From: CAYZRJ01 sp964480825
Lineage (GTDB): Bacteria > Patescibacteriota > WWE3 > UBA101185 > UBA10185
Assembly: GCA_964480825.1 (NCBI GenBank)
Contig: CAYZRJ010000002.1
Coordinates: forward strand, 1 to 43,471
DNA: 43,471 nt
Reading direction: 5' to 3'
Part shown: in pieces, positions 8,089-16,138 of the stretch
How positions within the stretch are numbered: the stretch's first letter is position 1
How the letters are laid out: each line of letters opens with the position of its first letter
The notes under the pieces: model-generated
What the model was told of the DNA's origin: nothing
Databases searched by the model: none
What the model saw: the letters and a program-made list of their open reading frames with translations, nothing else
Made by a program: the position numbers and the translations under genes

Positions 8089-8778
8089 ATGCAACAAAAT
8101 ATCACACTACTCTCCAAACAGGCAGTTCGTGAAGCACTAAAAGGAAATTGGGATAAAGTCATTGAAATCAACGACATAATTATAGAAAATAACCCAAGAA
8201 ACTTTGATGCTAAGCTAAGACTGGGTCACGCGTATATTCAAACCAACCATTTAATAAAAGCAAAAAAAGTGTTTAATGAGGTTCTACAACAAGATCCTCT
8301 CAATCCGGTTGCCTTAAAAAACATTCAATTGATAGTCAAACGCGTTGATGTAATTTCACCTGTGAAAGCCAATGCAGGAGCATTAATAAAAGAGCCGGGC
8401 ACAACCGCCGAAACAAACCTAACACTTTCCGGCCGTGGTGTAACCGCCGAAAGTTTCGCTCCCGGTGAAAGCCTGATTTTAAACCCAAAAAAGAAATCAG
8501 CCGAGGTCTATAGAATCAAAAAAGACAAAGAAATTCTGGTCGGCGAAATAACGAATATGGAGGTTATAAGATGCTTAAACAAAGCAATCTCCGAAGGTGA
8601 AAGCATTATGGCCAGTTTTATAAAAGGTGTAGATCATGAAGCCGAAATTTTAATTAAATGCACAATTCCTGTGTTTAAGTCAGAAAAACAGGATGTTAGA
8701 CCGTACATTAAAAAGGGTTCGTTAGACGAAGGCGACATGGAAGAAGAGGAAGAAGAAGCGGAAGTGGAAGTAGCCTAA
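8089..8778 (+). CDS. TPR protein with acidic tail
   Basis: Residues 5-85 form two to three tetratricopeptide-like helical hairpins (GNWDKVIEINDIIIENNP, then HLIKAKKVFNEVLQQDPLNP), a protein-protein interaction module. A beta-rich domain of unknown type follows (about 110-210), with SFAPGESLILNPKK and NKAISEGESIMASFI. The C-terminus is a run of glutamates (DMEEEEEEAEVEVA). No signal peptide or membrane segment is present, so it is probably cytoplasmic. The frame is open from TTG 8032, but that would include the -35 box and the first 19 residues look non-coding. Function is unknown. It is monocistronic and converges on 8783 with a 4-nt gap. Confidence 0.8.
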   Translation: MQQNITLLSKQAVREALKGNWDKVIEINDIIIENNPRNFDAKLRLGHAYIQTNHLIKAKKVFNEVLQQDPLNPVALKNIQLIVKRVDVISPVKANAGALIKEPGTTAETNLTLSGRGVTAESFAPGESLILNPKKKSAEVYRIKKDKEILVGEITNMEVIRCLNKAISEGESIMASFIKGVDHEAEILIKCTIPVFKSEKQDVRPYIKKGSLDEGDMEEEEEEAEVEVA

Positions 8779-8782
8779 GTAA

Positions 8783-9574
8783 CTATCTCAAATCATCTTC
8801 ATCAAGACTTTTGGCTATCGCGGGTACAGTTGGTTCACCTTGAACTGGCGCGGAACCTAAGCTTGCAACAAACTCCTTAGTGTTCTCTACTTTGGGAGCC
8901 GGCTTTGCAACAGGACGCGGCTTAGCCCTACCGGTACTGCTGTTACTACCTATTTCGCTAATTCGTGGCCTGTTATCAACTTTCGAAGCAACAGGTTTAA
9001 TGGTAACGGGTCTAGCTTTCGGAGCTTCTTTCTTCACGGACTTTATTTCCGGAGCTACAACAGCAACATCCGAAACTTTTTTATTCACTTTATCAAGAGA
9101 GGCGTAAGGAGAATTTAAATTGTTTGCAGGAACAAAAGCTACGGCCTCGTCGTTTAACTCAGCATGTTGAAATTCAGCAGCAATATCAGAAATTTTAAAA
9201 GTTCCGGAATCAGAAATAATATACCATTTGCCTTCTTTTTTGGTTAGAATACCTTCGACTTTTTTGCGCTCAATCTTTTCGATTTGTTTAAAAACCTGTT
9301 TGCCGTCTTCTTCGATCAACTTTAAAGTGTCACCAAACACCAAGCGCGACTTCGCAGCGTAGTTAGCAGGAACTTCAAGCTTTTTACCGTCCTCCGAAAT
9401 CATATTAACTCCGTCAAAAGTTCCTGTCACACCGGGAACGTCTCGATAAGCGTCATGTTTATCTTCCGCATCAAGGCTTTTCAACATTTCTTTAAGTTTG
9501 TGTAAACTCCTTTCAACCGTTTCGAGTTGTTTATAAATTTGTTCTATTTTTGTATTAGTTGCTTCCTTGTGCAT
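8783..9574 (-). CDS. Coiled-coil protein with low-complexity tail, VirB4-like partner
   Basis: No named family is recognised. Residues 5-35 form a short coiled coil (TKIEQIYKQLETVERSLHKL). About 45-150 is a duplicated beta-rich unit (TGTFDGVNMISEDGKKLEVP; then VEGILTKKEGKWYIISDSG). The rest is a Lys/Pro/Val-rich disordered tail ending in SLDEDDLR. The frame extends to 9673, but the ATG at 9574 is the likely start: it overlaps the 3' end of the ATPase gene by 20 nt, which gives coupled translation. It probably works with that ATPase; this rests on context only. Confidence 0.8.
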   Translation of the reverse strand: MHKEATNTKIEQIYKQLETVERSLHKLKEMLKSLDAEDKHDAYRDVPGVTGTFDGVNMISEDGKKLEVPANYAAKSRLVFGDTLKLIEEDGKQVFKQIEKIERKKVEGILTKKEGKWYIISDSGTFKISDIAAEFQHAELNDEAVAFVPANNLNSPYASLDKVNKKVSDVAVVAPEIKSVKKEAPKARPVTIKPVASKVDNRPRISEIGSNSSTGRAKPRPVAKPAPKVENTKEFVASLGSAPVQGEPTVPAIAKSLDEDDLR

Positions 9575-12059
9575 TTTTTTCTTGGCCAATAGCCATACCT
9601 TTATCAAATTCGGTAGATAGCCATTTATTAAGTTTATCCTGTACGTACATTTTATCAACCCCATATTTTTCACGACTTAGCTGGACAACCCTTTCGCGAT
9701 TTTTTGTATGCGGAACCATGAAATCCGGGTCCTCCCAAGGCACTAAGATGCGTCCGGAGAAAGGATGAGAAGTCATGCCGTTAATCATAAGCTTTATATA
9801 CACATAAAAACGTTCGAGCGATATTATGTCTTCTTCGGTAAAATACGGAGCGAATTCCAGCGCCAAAGCTTTGGCGTCCTGTGCACCCAAAGAAAACGTG
9901 GCGATAGTACCGACATTTCCAAAAACTGCTTTTAGCAGTTCTTCCGGCAATTGACCGGTAAATTGATGGGTTAGATACAAACCAAGTTTATATTTTCGTG
10001 ATTCGGACAGGATTTCTTCGAAACTTCCGGTTGCAAAGTTTTGAAATTCGTCTACATACAAATAAAACGGGCGGCGGTCTTCGTAAGGTATCTTTGCGCG
10101 CTGTAGAGCATAAAATTGTATACGGGATACCAACAATGCTCCTAAAAGGTTGGCGTTGTCCGACCCTATTTTACCTTTGGACAAGTTCATCAATAATATC
10201 TTTCCGTTGTTAAGCGCGCTCCAAATGTCTAAAGTCGATTTCTTTTGTCCCAAAATATTTCTAATTGTTGTAGAAGCCAAAAATCTATTAACTTTATTTT
10301 GAATCGGCGCGATTGCCTCAGTTACCAGTTTTTGGTTACCTTTCATTTCTTTAAATTCTTTTTCCCAAAATTTAATGACCATCGGATCTTTTACCTGATG
10401 GAGTATATATTTTTGGTAGTTTGCATCTTCCATCAAACGCGTTATGCCAAGCATTGTCGTTCCCGGAACTTCTAACAAAGTCAAAATTGCGTAATTTAAT
10501 AGATATTCAAGTCGGGGTCCCCACGAATAGTCAAAGTGCTGTTTTATTGCCGCAACCAAACCCGACGCCATAAGATTCTTTTGAGAAGAGTCCTCCATCT
10601 CGAGCATATTTAACCCCATCGGATGCTCGGTATCCGAAGGATCAAAGTAAATAACATCATTCACCCTATGGTCAGGAATTCTTTCCATGACGCGGTCGAT
10701 TGTTTCTCCGTGCGGGTCCAAAACGCCCACTCCGGCGCCGTTTGCAATATCCTGACTAATCATGCTTTCAAGCAAGGTGGACTTTCCTGTACCCGATTTG
10801 CCTATTAAATACATGTGGCGCAGTCGGTCGTCACCCTCATTGGCTATACCGAATTTTATCGTTTTATTACGATAAGTTGTGTATCCGATATAGTTACAGT
10901 CATTAATCGGCAAATTAGCAGGAGGTTCGGATTTTCGCGAAAAAACCCATGAAATATTCGGAGTCTCAATATTAGACGAGGGCATATGAAATAACGTTGC
11001 TAACTCCTGCGTATTCATAATTAAGGATTTGGCAGGTTCGATCATTCTTTTTCTAAAAGCGTTCAGAGCTCCTTCTCTATTCGATTCCAGGTTTGAAGTA
11101 AAACTATTTTGCGTCGATGTAGAAAATTGTTTAAGCGAGGCCAAAACCGATCTTATGTGCGAATCTACCGATTCTTTTATGGGAGAGGTGGCCATAATTC
11201 TTATTTGAACCTCAAAACCCATGCGTGACATTTTATCCTCTATTGCGCGCAATTCGAGCTCTTGGGTAGCGCTGAGTCTTATATCTGGAGTTTTTGTAAA
11301 TCGCGGATCCTCAAATTCTCGTGGTTTGTAGGTTAAAGATTCGGTAAGAACGCCCTTTATAATAATTCCCAATTCCTTGCGAGCTAAATCTACACCAATG
11401 TTAAACGCGTTAGGTTTTGGTGCATTTGACCCCGCCCTTACCGCTTTAACATACTCTTGACCAACTTTTTGCCACGTGTCCGCAATCGGTCTAACCAAAA
11501 TCTGAAACCAAATCTCGTCGTCTTTTGATACGGATGACATTGACGAAGTAAAACTGGACATAGGGTCAATTTCTATATCTTTATAGCATTTTATCGGAAA
11601 GTAGTTTGGTTTGGTAAATGATACTGTTGCAACCTCGTATTGAGCTTGTTCAGGATTAAAACCGAACGTATAATCGGAAACAGCTCTAATTTGTACAGCA
11701 GGAAAGTGTGCGTAAATCTGACTTTCTACGAATTTTAAAATGTGAGTAGGCACGGCAACATAGAATCTAATGCCTCCGGTACCTGATGAGACTACCTCAA
11801 ACGAAAAGTGTTCCTGCGCCGACGCATCATCCCGCAGTAAACCGTGAATTGCAGAAAACATATTTTCAGCCGCCATTGCCGGTAATAATATGTCTTTCGG
11901 AGACTCTTCATTTTTGCTGATCTGAATTTCTAAAACCTGCAAACTGTCGATGGTTGTTGCGACACCTTCACTTCCGGGGACATTTTTAAGTCTTAAATAA
12001 AGAATAAAAAGTACTCCAAAAAAAGCTATTATTATAAGGTAAAAGTAACCTGTAATCAT
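9555..12059 (-). CDS. Membrane-anchored VirB4/TraD-like AAA ATPase
   Basis: One N-terminal transmembrane segment (residues 5-22) is followed by a long domain to about 370 and then a P-loop ATPase of the HerA/TraD/VirB4 superfamily. Walker A is YLIGKSGTGKST near residue 420, followed by GVLDPHGETID. Walker B is FYLYVDEFQNF near 668, followed by LYLTHQFTGQL. Such proteins pump DNA or power secretion or pilus machines at the membrane. The other type IV secretion genes are absent here, so its substrate is unknown; DNA uptake, pilus work or conjugation are possible. It has a strong promoter and a 64-nt leader with a GC-rich hairpin. Confidence 0.85.
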   Translation of the reverse strand: MITGYFYLIIIAFFGVLFILYLRLKNVPGSEGVATTIDSLQVLEIQISKNEESPKDILLPAMAAENMFSAIHGLLRDDASAQEHFSFEVVSSGTGGIRFYVAVPTHILKFVESQIYAHFPAVQIRAVSDYTFGFNPEQAQYEVATVSFTKPNYFPIKCYKDIEIDPMSSFTSSMSSVSKDDEIWFQILVRPIADTWQKVGQEYVKAVRAGSNAPKPNAFNIGVDLARKELGIIIKGVLTESLTYKPREFEDPRFTKTPDIRLSATQELELRAIEDKMSRMGFEVQIRIMATSPIKESVDSHIRSVLASLKQFSTSTQNSFTSNLESNREGALNAFRKRMIEPAKSLIMNTQELATLFHMPSSNIETPNISWVFSRKSEPPANLPINDCNYIGYTTYRNKTIKFGIANEGDDRLRHMYLIGKSGTGKSTLLESMISQDIANGAGVGVLDPHGETIDRVMERIPDHRVNDVIYFDPSDTEHPMGLNMLEMEDSSQKNLMASGLVAAIKQHFDYSWGPRLEYLLNYAILTLLEVPGTTMLGITRLMEDANYQKYILHQVKDPMVIKFWEKEFKEMKGNQKLVTEAIAPIQNKVNRFLASTTIRNILGQKKSTLDIWSALNNGKILLMNLSKGKIGSDNANLLGALLVSRIQFYALQRAKIPYEDRRPFYLYVDEFQNFATGSFEEILSESRKYKLGLYLTHQFTGQLPEELLKAVFGNVGTIATFSLGAQDAKALALEFAPYFTEEDIISLERFYVYIKLMINGMTSHPFSGRILVPWEDPDFMVPHTKNRERVVQLSREKYGVDKMYVQDKLNKWLSTEFDKGMAIGQEKNAQGSN

Positions 12060-12078
12060 TTTGGCTCAGAATATAGTT

Positions 12079-12106
12079 CCCCCGCCCTTAAAATGTGGAG
12101 CGGGGG
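12079..12106 (-). promoter_or_regulatory. GC-rich hairpin in the leader of the VirB4-like gene
   Basis: GCGGGGG and CCCCCGC (12100-12106, 12079-12085) form a perfect 7-bp stem around a 14-nt AT-rich loop, 20 nt before the ATG. No T-run follows, so it is not a standard terminator. A second candidate -10 box (TATTCT, 12073-12068) lies between hairpin and ATG. Confidence 0.5.
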
Positions 12107-12129
12107 TGAAAGGAGAGAGTACTAAAATA

Positions 12130-12158
12130 AGTATAGGATCGTGGTAGCGGTTTGTCAA
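12130..12158 (-). promoter_or_regulatory. Strong promoter of the VirB4-like gene
   Basis: Perfect TTGACA (12158-12153), 17-nt spacer, TATACT (12135-12130). The predicted transcript has a leader of about 64 nt. The -35 box lies within an inverted repeat, GGTTTGTC/GACAAACC (12149-12156 and 12172-12179), that reaches the stop codon of the upstream gene. Confidence 0.75.
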
Positions 12159-12178
12159 ATTTCGTATCTACGACAAAC

Positions 12179-13129
12179 CTATCTGTTGCCTAAAATCAAC
12201 AAAATATCCGCACGGTGTAGCTGATTATCGGTAACGTACTGCTTGGCTACATCTTTACTTATAACCTTGGATATACCAAAAACTCCTGACAGTAAACGTA
12301 CGCTATAGTCATTTGGGTCGTCGGTAACAATAAAATCCTCAGAAACCTTGTTCTCGGCATTATCAACCGATACTACTCTACCGCCAAGATTATTAACGAC
12401 ACGGGCACCAAACGAAGCCACGCCCGCCAGCGACGTAGCATTCAAAACAACGATACTTTTTGCCTCCTTTGCCAATTTTGAACCGAGAGTCATTTCACGA
12501 AAATTGTCGTCTGAGGTGTGGTTCAAAGTTGAAGACATGGTGGTATTTATTATTCTGTCTTCAGGCAGACCTGAAATAAATCGCGAAAGCTGGTATAACT
12601 CATCAAGTTTTACATTTGTGTACACACTGTTATTGTGCTGTCCTGTCAGCAAGGTGCCAAATACGTACAAAAACTGCCCGNNNNNNNNNNNNNNNNNNNN
12701 NNNNNNAAAGGCAAAAATGTTAAACACGGCGTTGTTCACGAAATTAATTCCTCCAACCGCCTCGTCATCGTTGTTCAACGCCCCCAATGCTAAAAAGTTG
12801 AATACCGGCTCATTTCCGAATTTACCCCCAAGCTCAACTTTGTACGCAGGATCAACGTTGTAAGAATAGATTTTTTTATTTTCCAAATCATAAACCTTAT
12901 ATTCAAGTTTTTTAATTACCGGTGTTTCTTTTAAAAAATCGTCTACTACAACAAAAAGTAGTGTGCTGTAACTTTGGTCTAAAGACGAGGTCGATTCGGC
13001 GCTGGCGAATTGTTTATTAAGCCTGTTAAAAAGTGCAAAGCCGCCGACGAAGCTGATTGAAAGAAAGGATACAATTATGAAGATAATGATCTTTTTTCTT
13101 TTGGGGTGTGTTTTTTTACGGGCAGACAT
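12179..13129 (-). CDS. LytR C-terminal-domain envelope protein (contains N gap)
   Basis: A short basic N-terminus (SARKKTHPKRKK) and one transmembrane helix (about residues 12-32) place the rest outside the membrane. The C-terminal 90 residues match the LytR_C domain (KSIVVLNATSLAGVASFGA ... VVSVDNAENK). The middle part may be a degenerate LytR-CpsA-Psr-like domain, but no catalytic arginines of that family are evident. A 26-base run of N (12681-12706) lies in the middle; the frame happens to continue across it. The ATG at 13129 is preferred over a GTG at 13150. Confidence 0.75.
   Translation of the reverse strand: MSARKKTHPKRKKIIIFIIVSFLSISFVGGFALFNRLNKQFASAESTSSLDQSYSTLLFVVVDDFLKETPVIKKLEYKVYDLENKKIYSYNVDPAYKVELGGKFGNEPVFNFLALGALNNDDEAVGGINFVNNAVFNIFAFXXXXXXXXXGQFLYVFGTLLTGQHNNSVYTNVKLDELYQLSRFISGLPEDRIINTTMSSTLNHTSDDNFREMTLGSKLAKEAKSIVVLNATSLAGVASFGARVVNNLGGRVVSVDNAENKVSEDFIVTDDPNDYSVRLLSGVFGISKVISKDVAKQYVTDNQLHRADILLILGNR
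12681..12706. other. Assembly gap (26 N) inside the LytR_C gene
   Basis: Scaffold gap. Two further gaps of ten N at 13551-13560 and 26823-26832 cut the pseudouridine synthase and ychF genes. The frame changes at those two gaps come from an arbitrary gap length, not from mutation. Confidence 0.95.
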
Positions 13130-13167
13130 AGCTGACAATAATAATATCACTAACGCGAGCTATAATG

Positions 13168-13867
13168 TCAAATGTACTTTTTGAACTCTTGTGGCAATGA
13201 CGCCGCAAACGTCATGCGTTTACCGGTTTGCGGGTGGGTAAATTCTATACTCAAAGCGTGGAGCATCATTCTGGTAAAAACATTTGCTGATGCTTCCATT
13301 TTAGCCCTTGAGCAATATATCGGATCCCCCACTATCGGCAGGTTAAGTGCCGCGAGATGAACTCTAATTTGATGAGTTCTTCCTGTGTATGGAAAAGCCG
13401 TTACATAGCTGAACCAGATTTCCTGCAGAATATTGGTCTGAAAATGTTTAACAAAATCAAAATCGGTTCGGGCTTCTTTACCTCCCATAACCACGGCCAT
13501 ACTTAAACGGTCTTTGGGGTTTCTTCCAATAGGGGCGTCGATCTCAAATTNNNNNNNNNNGAGATTTACCGTTAACAATTGCGTGATATTGTTTTTTTAC
13601 GGTTCTTTCCTTAAATTGCTTCTGAATATTAACAAACGATTCCGGATTTTTCGCTACCAATAAAATACCCGATGTGTCTTTGTCTAAACGGTGAACAACG
13701 CCTGAACGAGATTTAAATTCTGAATCTTCGTCTGACTCGGTGAAATCTATTTGATCCTCGACAAAATCCTGTACTGTCTGACCGGCGTATGTATTTGAAC
13801 GATTAACAACAACGCCCGAAGGCTTGTCTAGCACCAATATTTCATTGTCTTCGAATATAGTTATCAT
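13168..13867 (-). CDS. rluD: RluA/RluD-family pseudouridine synthase (split by N gap)
   Basis: This enzyme converts uridine to pseudouridine in rRNA. The N-terminal half has LDKPSGVVVNR and the catalytic motif HRLDKDTSGILLVAKN, whose aspartate is the nucleophile. The C-terminal half has GRTHQIRVHLAALNLPIVGDP. No S4 domain is visible. The gap at 13551-13560 makes the two halves appear in different frames. The start is ATG 13867 (a TTG at 13873 is also in frame), overlapping the short LspA gene by 26 nt. lspA-rluD adjacency matches the Bacillus order. Exact substrate site is not predictable. Confidence 0.9.
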
Positions 13868-14147
13868 ACGCAAGACCTACTATACCAGTACAAACCAAAA
13901 GATCATAAACGTTATTTTTAAATAGCCCAAAAAAGTTTATATTGTCGTATACACAGCCGTGGTTCACAAATTGCCTGTTTATAAGGTTTGCCGCGCCACC
14001 TATAATTAGCGCCGTTAACGCGAGTTTATTTAATTTTAACTTCGAGAAGTAAACACTCGCTACGACAAGCAAAACAGTCGCAATAATATCGTATTGGGTG
14101 TAACTAATATAATTAGAAAATGGATAAGAGCAGTTTAGTACTCCCAT
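13842..14147 (-). CDS. lspA: Truncated signal peptidase II (LspA-like)
   Basis: Only 101 residues long, against about 150-170 for LspA, the membrane aspartyl protease that removes lipoprotein signal peptides. The C-terminal half aligns by motif: IIGGAANLINR corresponds to GGALGNLIDR, CVYDN to VVDF and NNVYD to FNLAD, so both catalytic aspartates are kept. The N-terminal membrane segments are missing. It lies between the Lgt-like fusion gene (3 nt upstream) and the pseudouridine synthase gene. It could be functional with fewer helices or be a relic. The family call rests on motif spacing and gene order. Confidence 0.7.
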   Translation of the reverse strand: MGVLNCSYPFSNYISYTQYDIIATVLLVVASVYFSKLKLNKLALTALIIGGAANLINRQFVNHGCVYDNINFFGLFKNNVYDLLVCTGIVGLAYDNYIRRQ

Positions 14148-14150
14148 ATT

Positions 14151-15107
14151 TTAAGCGTGCTCAACACACTTTGTAGCTTCCGGATAGGCTACGAGTCTGG
14201 CCTTATCGATTGGTTTGCCGCAAATCTCACACACTCCGTATCGACCGATCCTTAAAAATGCCAACGCGCGTTTAACCTGCAATCTTGCGATTTTAATCAA
14301 GCCTAATCTGGTGTCTGTAGTTTCCTTTAGACTGTCTTCTAAAATGGCTTCATCCATTGCTTCAGCGTTGCCTTCTGCCCTACCTAGTTGCATATAAGGA
14401 TCTTCGGCCTTTAACAGTGTTTCGGTTTTTTGCAGTTCTTTATCTTTTTTAGTTAACCTATTTTTTATAAAATCCAGAAAATCTGTTGTAAAACTTGTTT
14501 TTGTCATCGCGGTCTTTCTTCTAAAATAAATCGTTAGTATTGTGATTGTAAGTAAAAAAAGCTCGATTGGCAACCTTCCTGAGAGCGAGGCAGAACTTTT
14601 AAAAAAATTCAAAAGCACGGCATGAAGTAACGTAATCAAAGCAAAATTTACACCCGATCTGGCCCTAAATACATTTTGCGCCGATAAAGAAATTTTATAA
14701 AATGCTAGATACGGCGCAATAAACAGCAGGTAATCTACATTTTTAAAAGTAATTGAGTAACCGATAATCACTATTAGCAAAAAAAACACCTGTGACACCG
14801 CGAAAACGTCTAAAAGCCTGTATAAAGACCAGTTAAAAGAGCGGGAATAGCACCATATTCCAAATATCCACACCAAATAAACAATAAAGGCGGAAAACAG
14901 CAGGGGGTCAAATTTAAGTAAAATTGAGTTGTAATGGTAGATGTTCAAATTAACAAACCAGCGTTGAAAAGAAAAAAATAGCAGACCCGACAGAGATAGC
15001 AACGTAAAAATAACGTCAAAAAGTTTGTATCTATCAAATCCCTCGCGCTTACCCTCGCTCCAAAAAACGAAAACGAACGCGCAGGTAGCCAAAATTAGAA
15101 ATAACAT
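14151..15107 (-). CDS. Lgt-like membrane domain fused to a DksA/TraR zinc finger
   Basis: Residues 1-195 form about seven membrane segments. GKREGFDRYKLFDVIF and WSLYRLLDVFAVSQ resemble stretches of prolipoprotein diacylglyceryl transferase (Lgt), but the conserved Lgt core (GRxGNFxN) is absent, so it is probably not a transferase. A charged helical linker follows (200-260). The last 60 residues are a DksA/TraR-type domain with a C3H zinc site: C293, C296, C314 and H317. Bacillus has a separate TraR-like gene (ylyA) directly before lspA and rluD; here that domain is joined to a membrane part in the same position. The gene starts 1 nt after efp. Confidence 0.75.
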   Translation of the reverse strand: MLFLILATCAFVFVFWSEGKREGFDRYKLFDVIFTLLSLSGLLFFSFQRWFVNLNIYHYNSILLKFDPLLFSAFIVYLVWIFGIWCYSRSFNWSLYRLLDVFAVSQVFFLLIVIIGYSITFKNVDYLLFIAPYLAFYKISLSAQNVFRARSGVNFALITLLHAVLLNFFKSSASLSGRLPIELFLLTITILTIYFRRKTAMTKTSFTTDFLDFIKNRLTKKDKELQKTETLLKAEDPYMQLGRAEGNAEAMDEAILEDSLKETTDTRLGLIKIARLQVKRALAFLRIGRYGVCEICGKPIDKARLVAYPEATKCVEHA

Positions 15108-15108
15108 A

Positions 15109-15663
15109 TTATGCCTTTGATATATAATCTCCGTTTCGTGTGTCTATCTTTACCTTATCACCTATTTTTATGAAGGCGGGCACCCTCACGACTGCGTCAT
15201 TGTCTAATGTTGCGTCTTTATAAACATTGCTTACGGTGTTGCCTTTAAACCCCGGTTCGGTGTATATAACCTCGAATATTAAAGTAATCGGAAGTTCTAC
15301 CAAAACCGGAGAATCTTCAAAATACATAATCTGCACTTTTTCACCCTCTTTTAAAAATCTGGTGCTATCGCCTATTACATCCTCATTGATAGCTATTTGT
15401 TCAAAAGTTACAGGTTCCATGAACATGTACATTTCTTTGTCCTTGTATAAATATTGAGCATTTCCTCGGCGAACATCGGCCTCTTCGATTTTTGCGGATC
15501 CTAAGTAGCTTTTGTCCAATACCTGTCCTGTAATTAAATTTCGGGCGCGGGCTTTAACACTTGCCCCGCCTCGGGCGGATTTTATGTGTTCATACTTTAT
15601 AACAACAAACGGGTGGTCGTTTTCTTTAAATACTGTGCCTGTTTTTAGGTCTGTTGCGATCAT
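15109..15663 (-). CDS. efp: Elongation factor P
   Basis: EF-P binds between the P and E sites and rescues ribosomes stalled at polyproline. All three beta-barrel domains are present over 184 residues, including GDKVKIDTRNGDYISKA at the C-terminus. The tip of the loop that reaches the peptidyl-transferase centre carries arginine (R31 in KSARGGAS) in place of the usual lysine. Arginine tips are rhamnosylated by EarP in some bacteria; no earP is seen here. First gene of the efp/Lgt-TraR/lspA/rluD operon. TGA-TAAAAT lies 9 nt before the ATG. Confidence 0.95.
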   Translation of the reverse strand: MIATDLKTGTVFKENDHPFVVIKYEHIKSARGGASVKARARNLITGQVLDKSYLGSAKIEEADVRRGNAQYLYKDKEMYMFMEPVTFEQIAINEDVIGDSTRFLKEGEKVQIMYFEDSPVLVELPITLIFEVIYTEPGFKGNTVSNVYKDATLDNDAVVRVPAFIKIGDKVKIDTRNGDYISKA

Positions 15664-15694
15664 AACAACGTAATTTTATCAAAAAAAACATGGT

Positions 15695-15729
15695 AAAAAA
15701 AGGGTCGCCTGTGGTGTGTTAAGGCGACC
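15695..15729 (-). terminator. Intrinsic terminator of the 105-residue orphan gene
   Basis: GGTCGCC (15729-15723) and GGCGACC (15709-15703) form a perfect 7-bp stem with a 13-nt loop, followed on the minus strand by C and seven T. It separates this gene from efp. Confidence 0.92.
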
Positions 15730-15737
15730 TTTAGATG

Positions 15738-16055
15738 CTAAAATGCGAGTATCATATCTTTCCCGGTGGAAAACTCAATGGTTGTGTAATCCAGGATGCT
15801 GAAATTTAAATCACACATTACGTTTAGAGTTTGAACTAAACGAAGGAATTCGTCTAGAGACATATCACTGAAAGAGTCAAGCAGAAAAACCAAACGCATG
15901 CCATCAATGTTCGAGTTGCTTGCAAGCTTGTCGCTTGAAATGTTGAACTCACGGCACACAAAAAGCAAGTTTCGTTTCGCAAGTTTGATCTTACGCTCAG
16001 CTTCTTCGCGCATTTTTTGGATAGATATAGACGGTGCACCGTACATACCTGCCAT
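15738..16055 (-). CDS. Orphan 105-residue protein, SD-led
   Basis: No family is recognised. The product is soluble and mostly helical: an amphipathic basic helix (MREEAERKIKLAKRNLLFV), then a leucine-rich acidic helix pair (RLVFLLDSFSDMSLDEFLRL), and a beta-rich end. The start is fixed by AAAGGAG, 7 nt before the ATG. It has its own promoter (TATAAG) and a strong terminator, so it is transcribed alone. It belongs with the other self-contained SD-led orphan genes of this window. Confidence 0.8.
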   Translation of the reverse strand: MAGMYGAPSISIQKMREEAERKIKLAKRNLLFVCREFNISSDKLASNSNIDGMRLVFLLDSFSDMSLDEFLRLVQTLNVMCDLNFSILDYTTIEFSTGKDMILAF

Positions 16056-16095
16056 GATAATCTCCTTTCTGTAGTATGGACTAATTGTTATTTAA

Positions 16096-16124
16096 CTTAT
16101 AACACAGAGGTATTTATTGCGCAA
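16096..16124 (-). promoter_or_regulatory. Promoter of the 105-residue orphan gene
   Basis: TTGCGC (16124-16119), 17-nt spacer, TATAAG (16101-16096). The predicted leader is about 35 nt and ends in the strong SD before 16055. Confidence 0.5.
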
Positions 16125-16138
16125 CTTAGGCTTAATGG

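Noticed and set aside
12079..12106. Intrinsic terminator of the LytR_C gene
   Set aside because: The stem is strong but no T-run follows on either strand, and it lies downstream of the next promoter.
13544..13578. Frameshift in the pseudouridine synthase gene
   Set aside because: The frame change coincides with ten N of arbitrary length; it is a scaffold gap. The same holds for ychF at 26816-26841.
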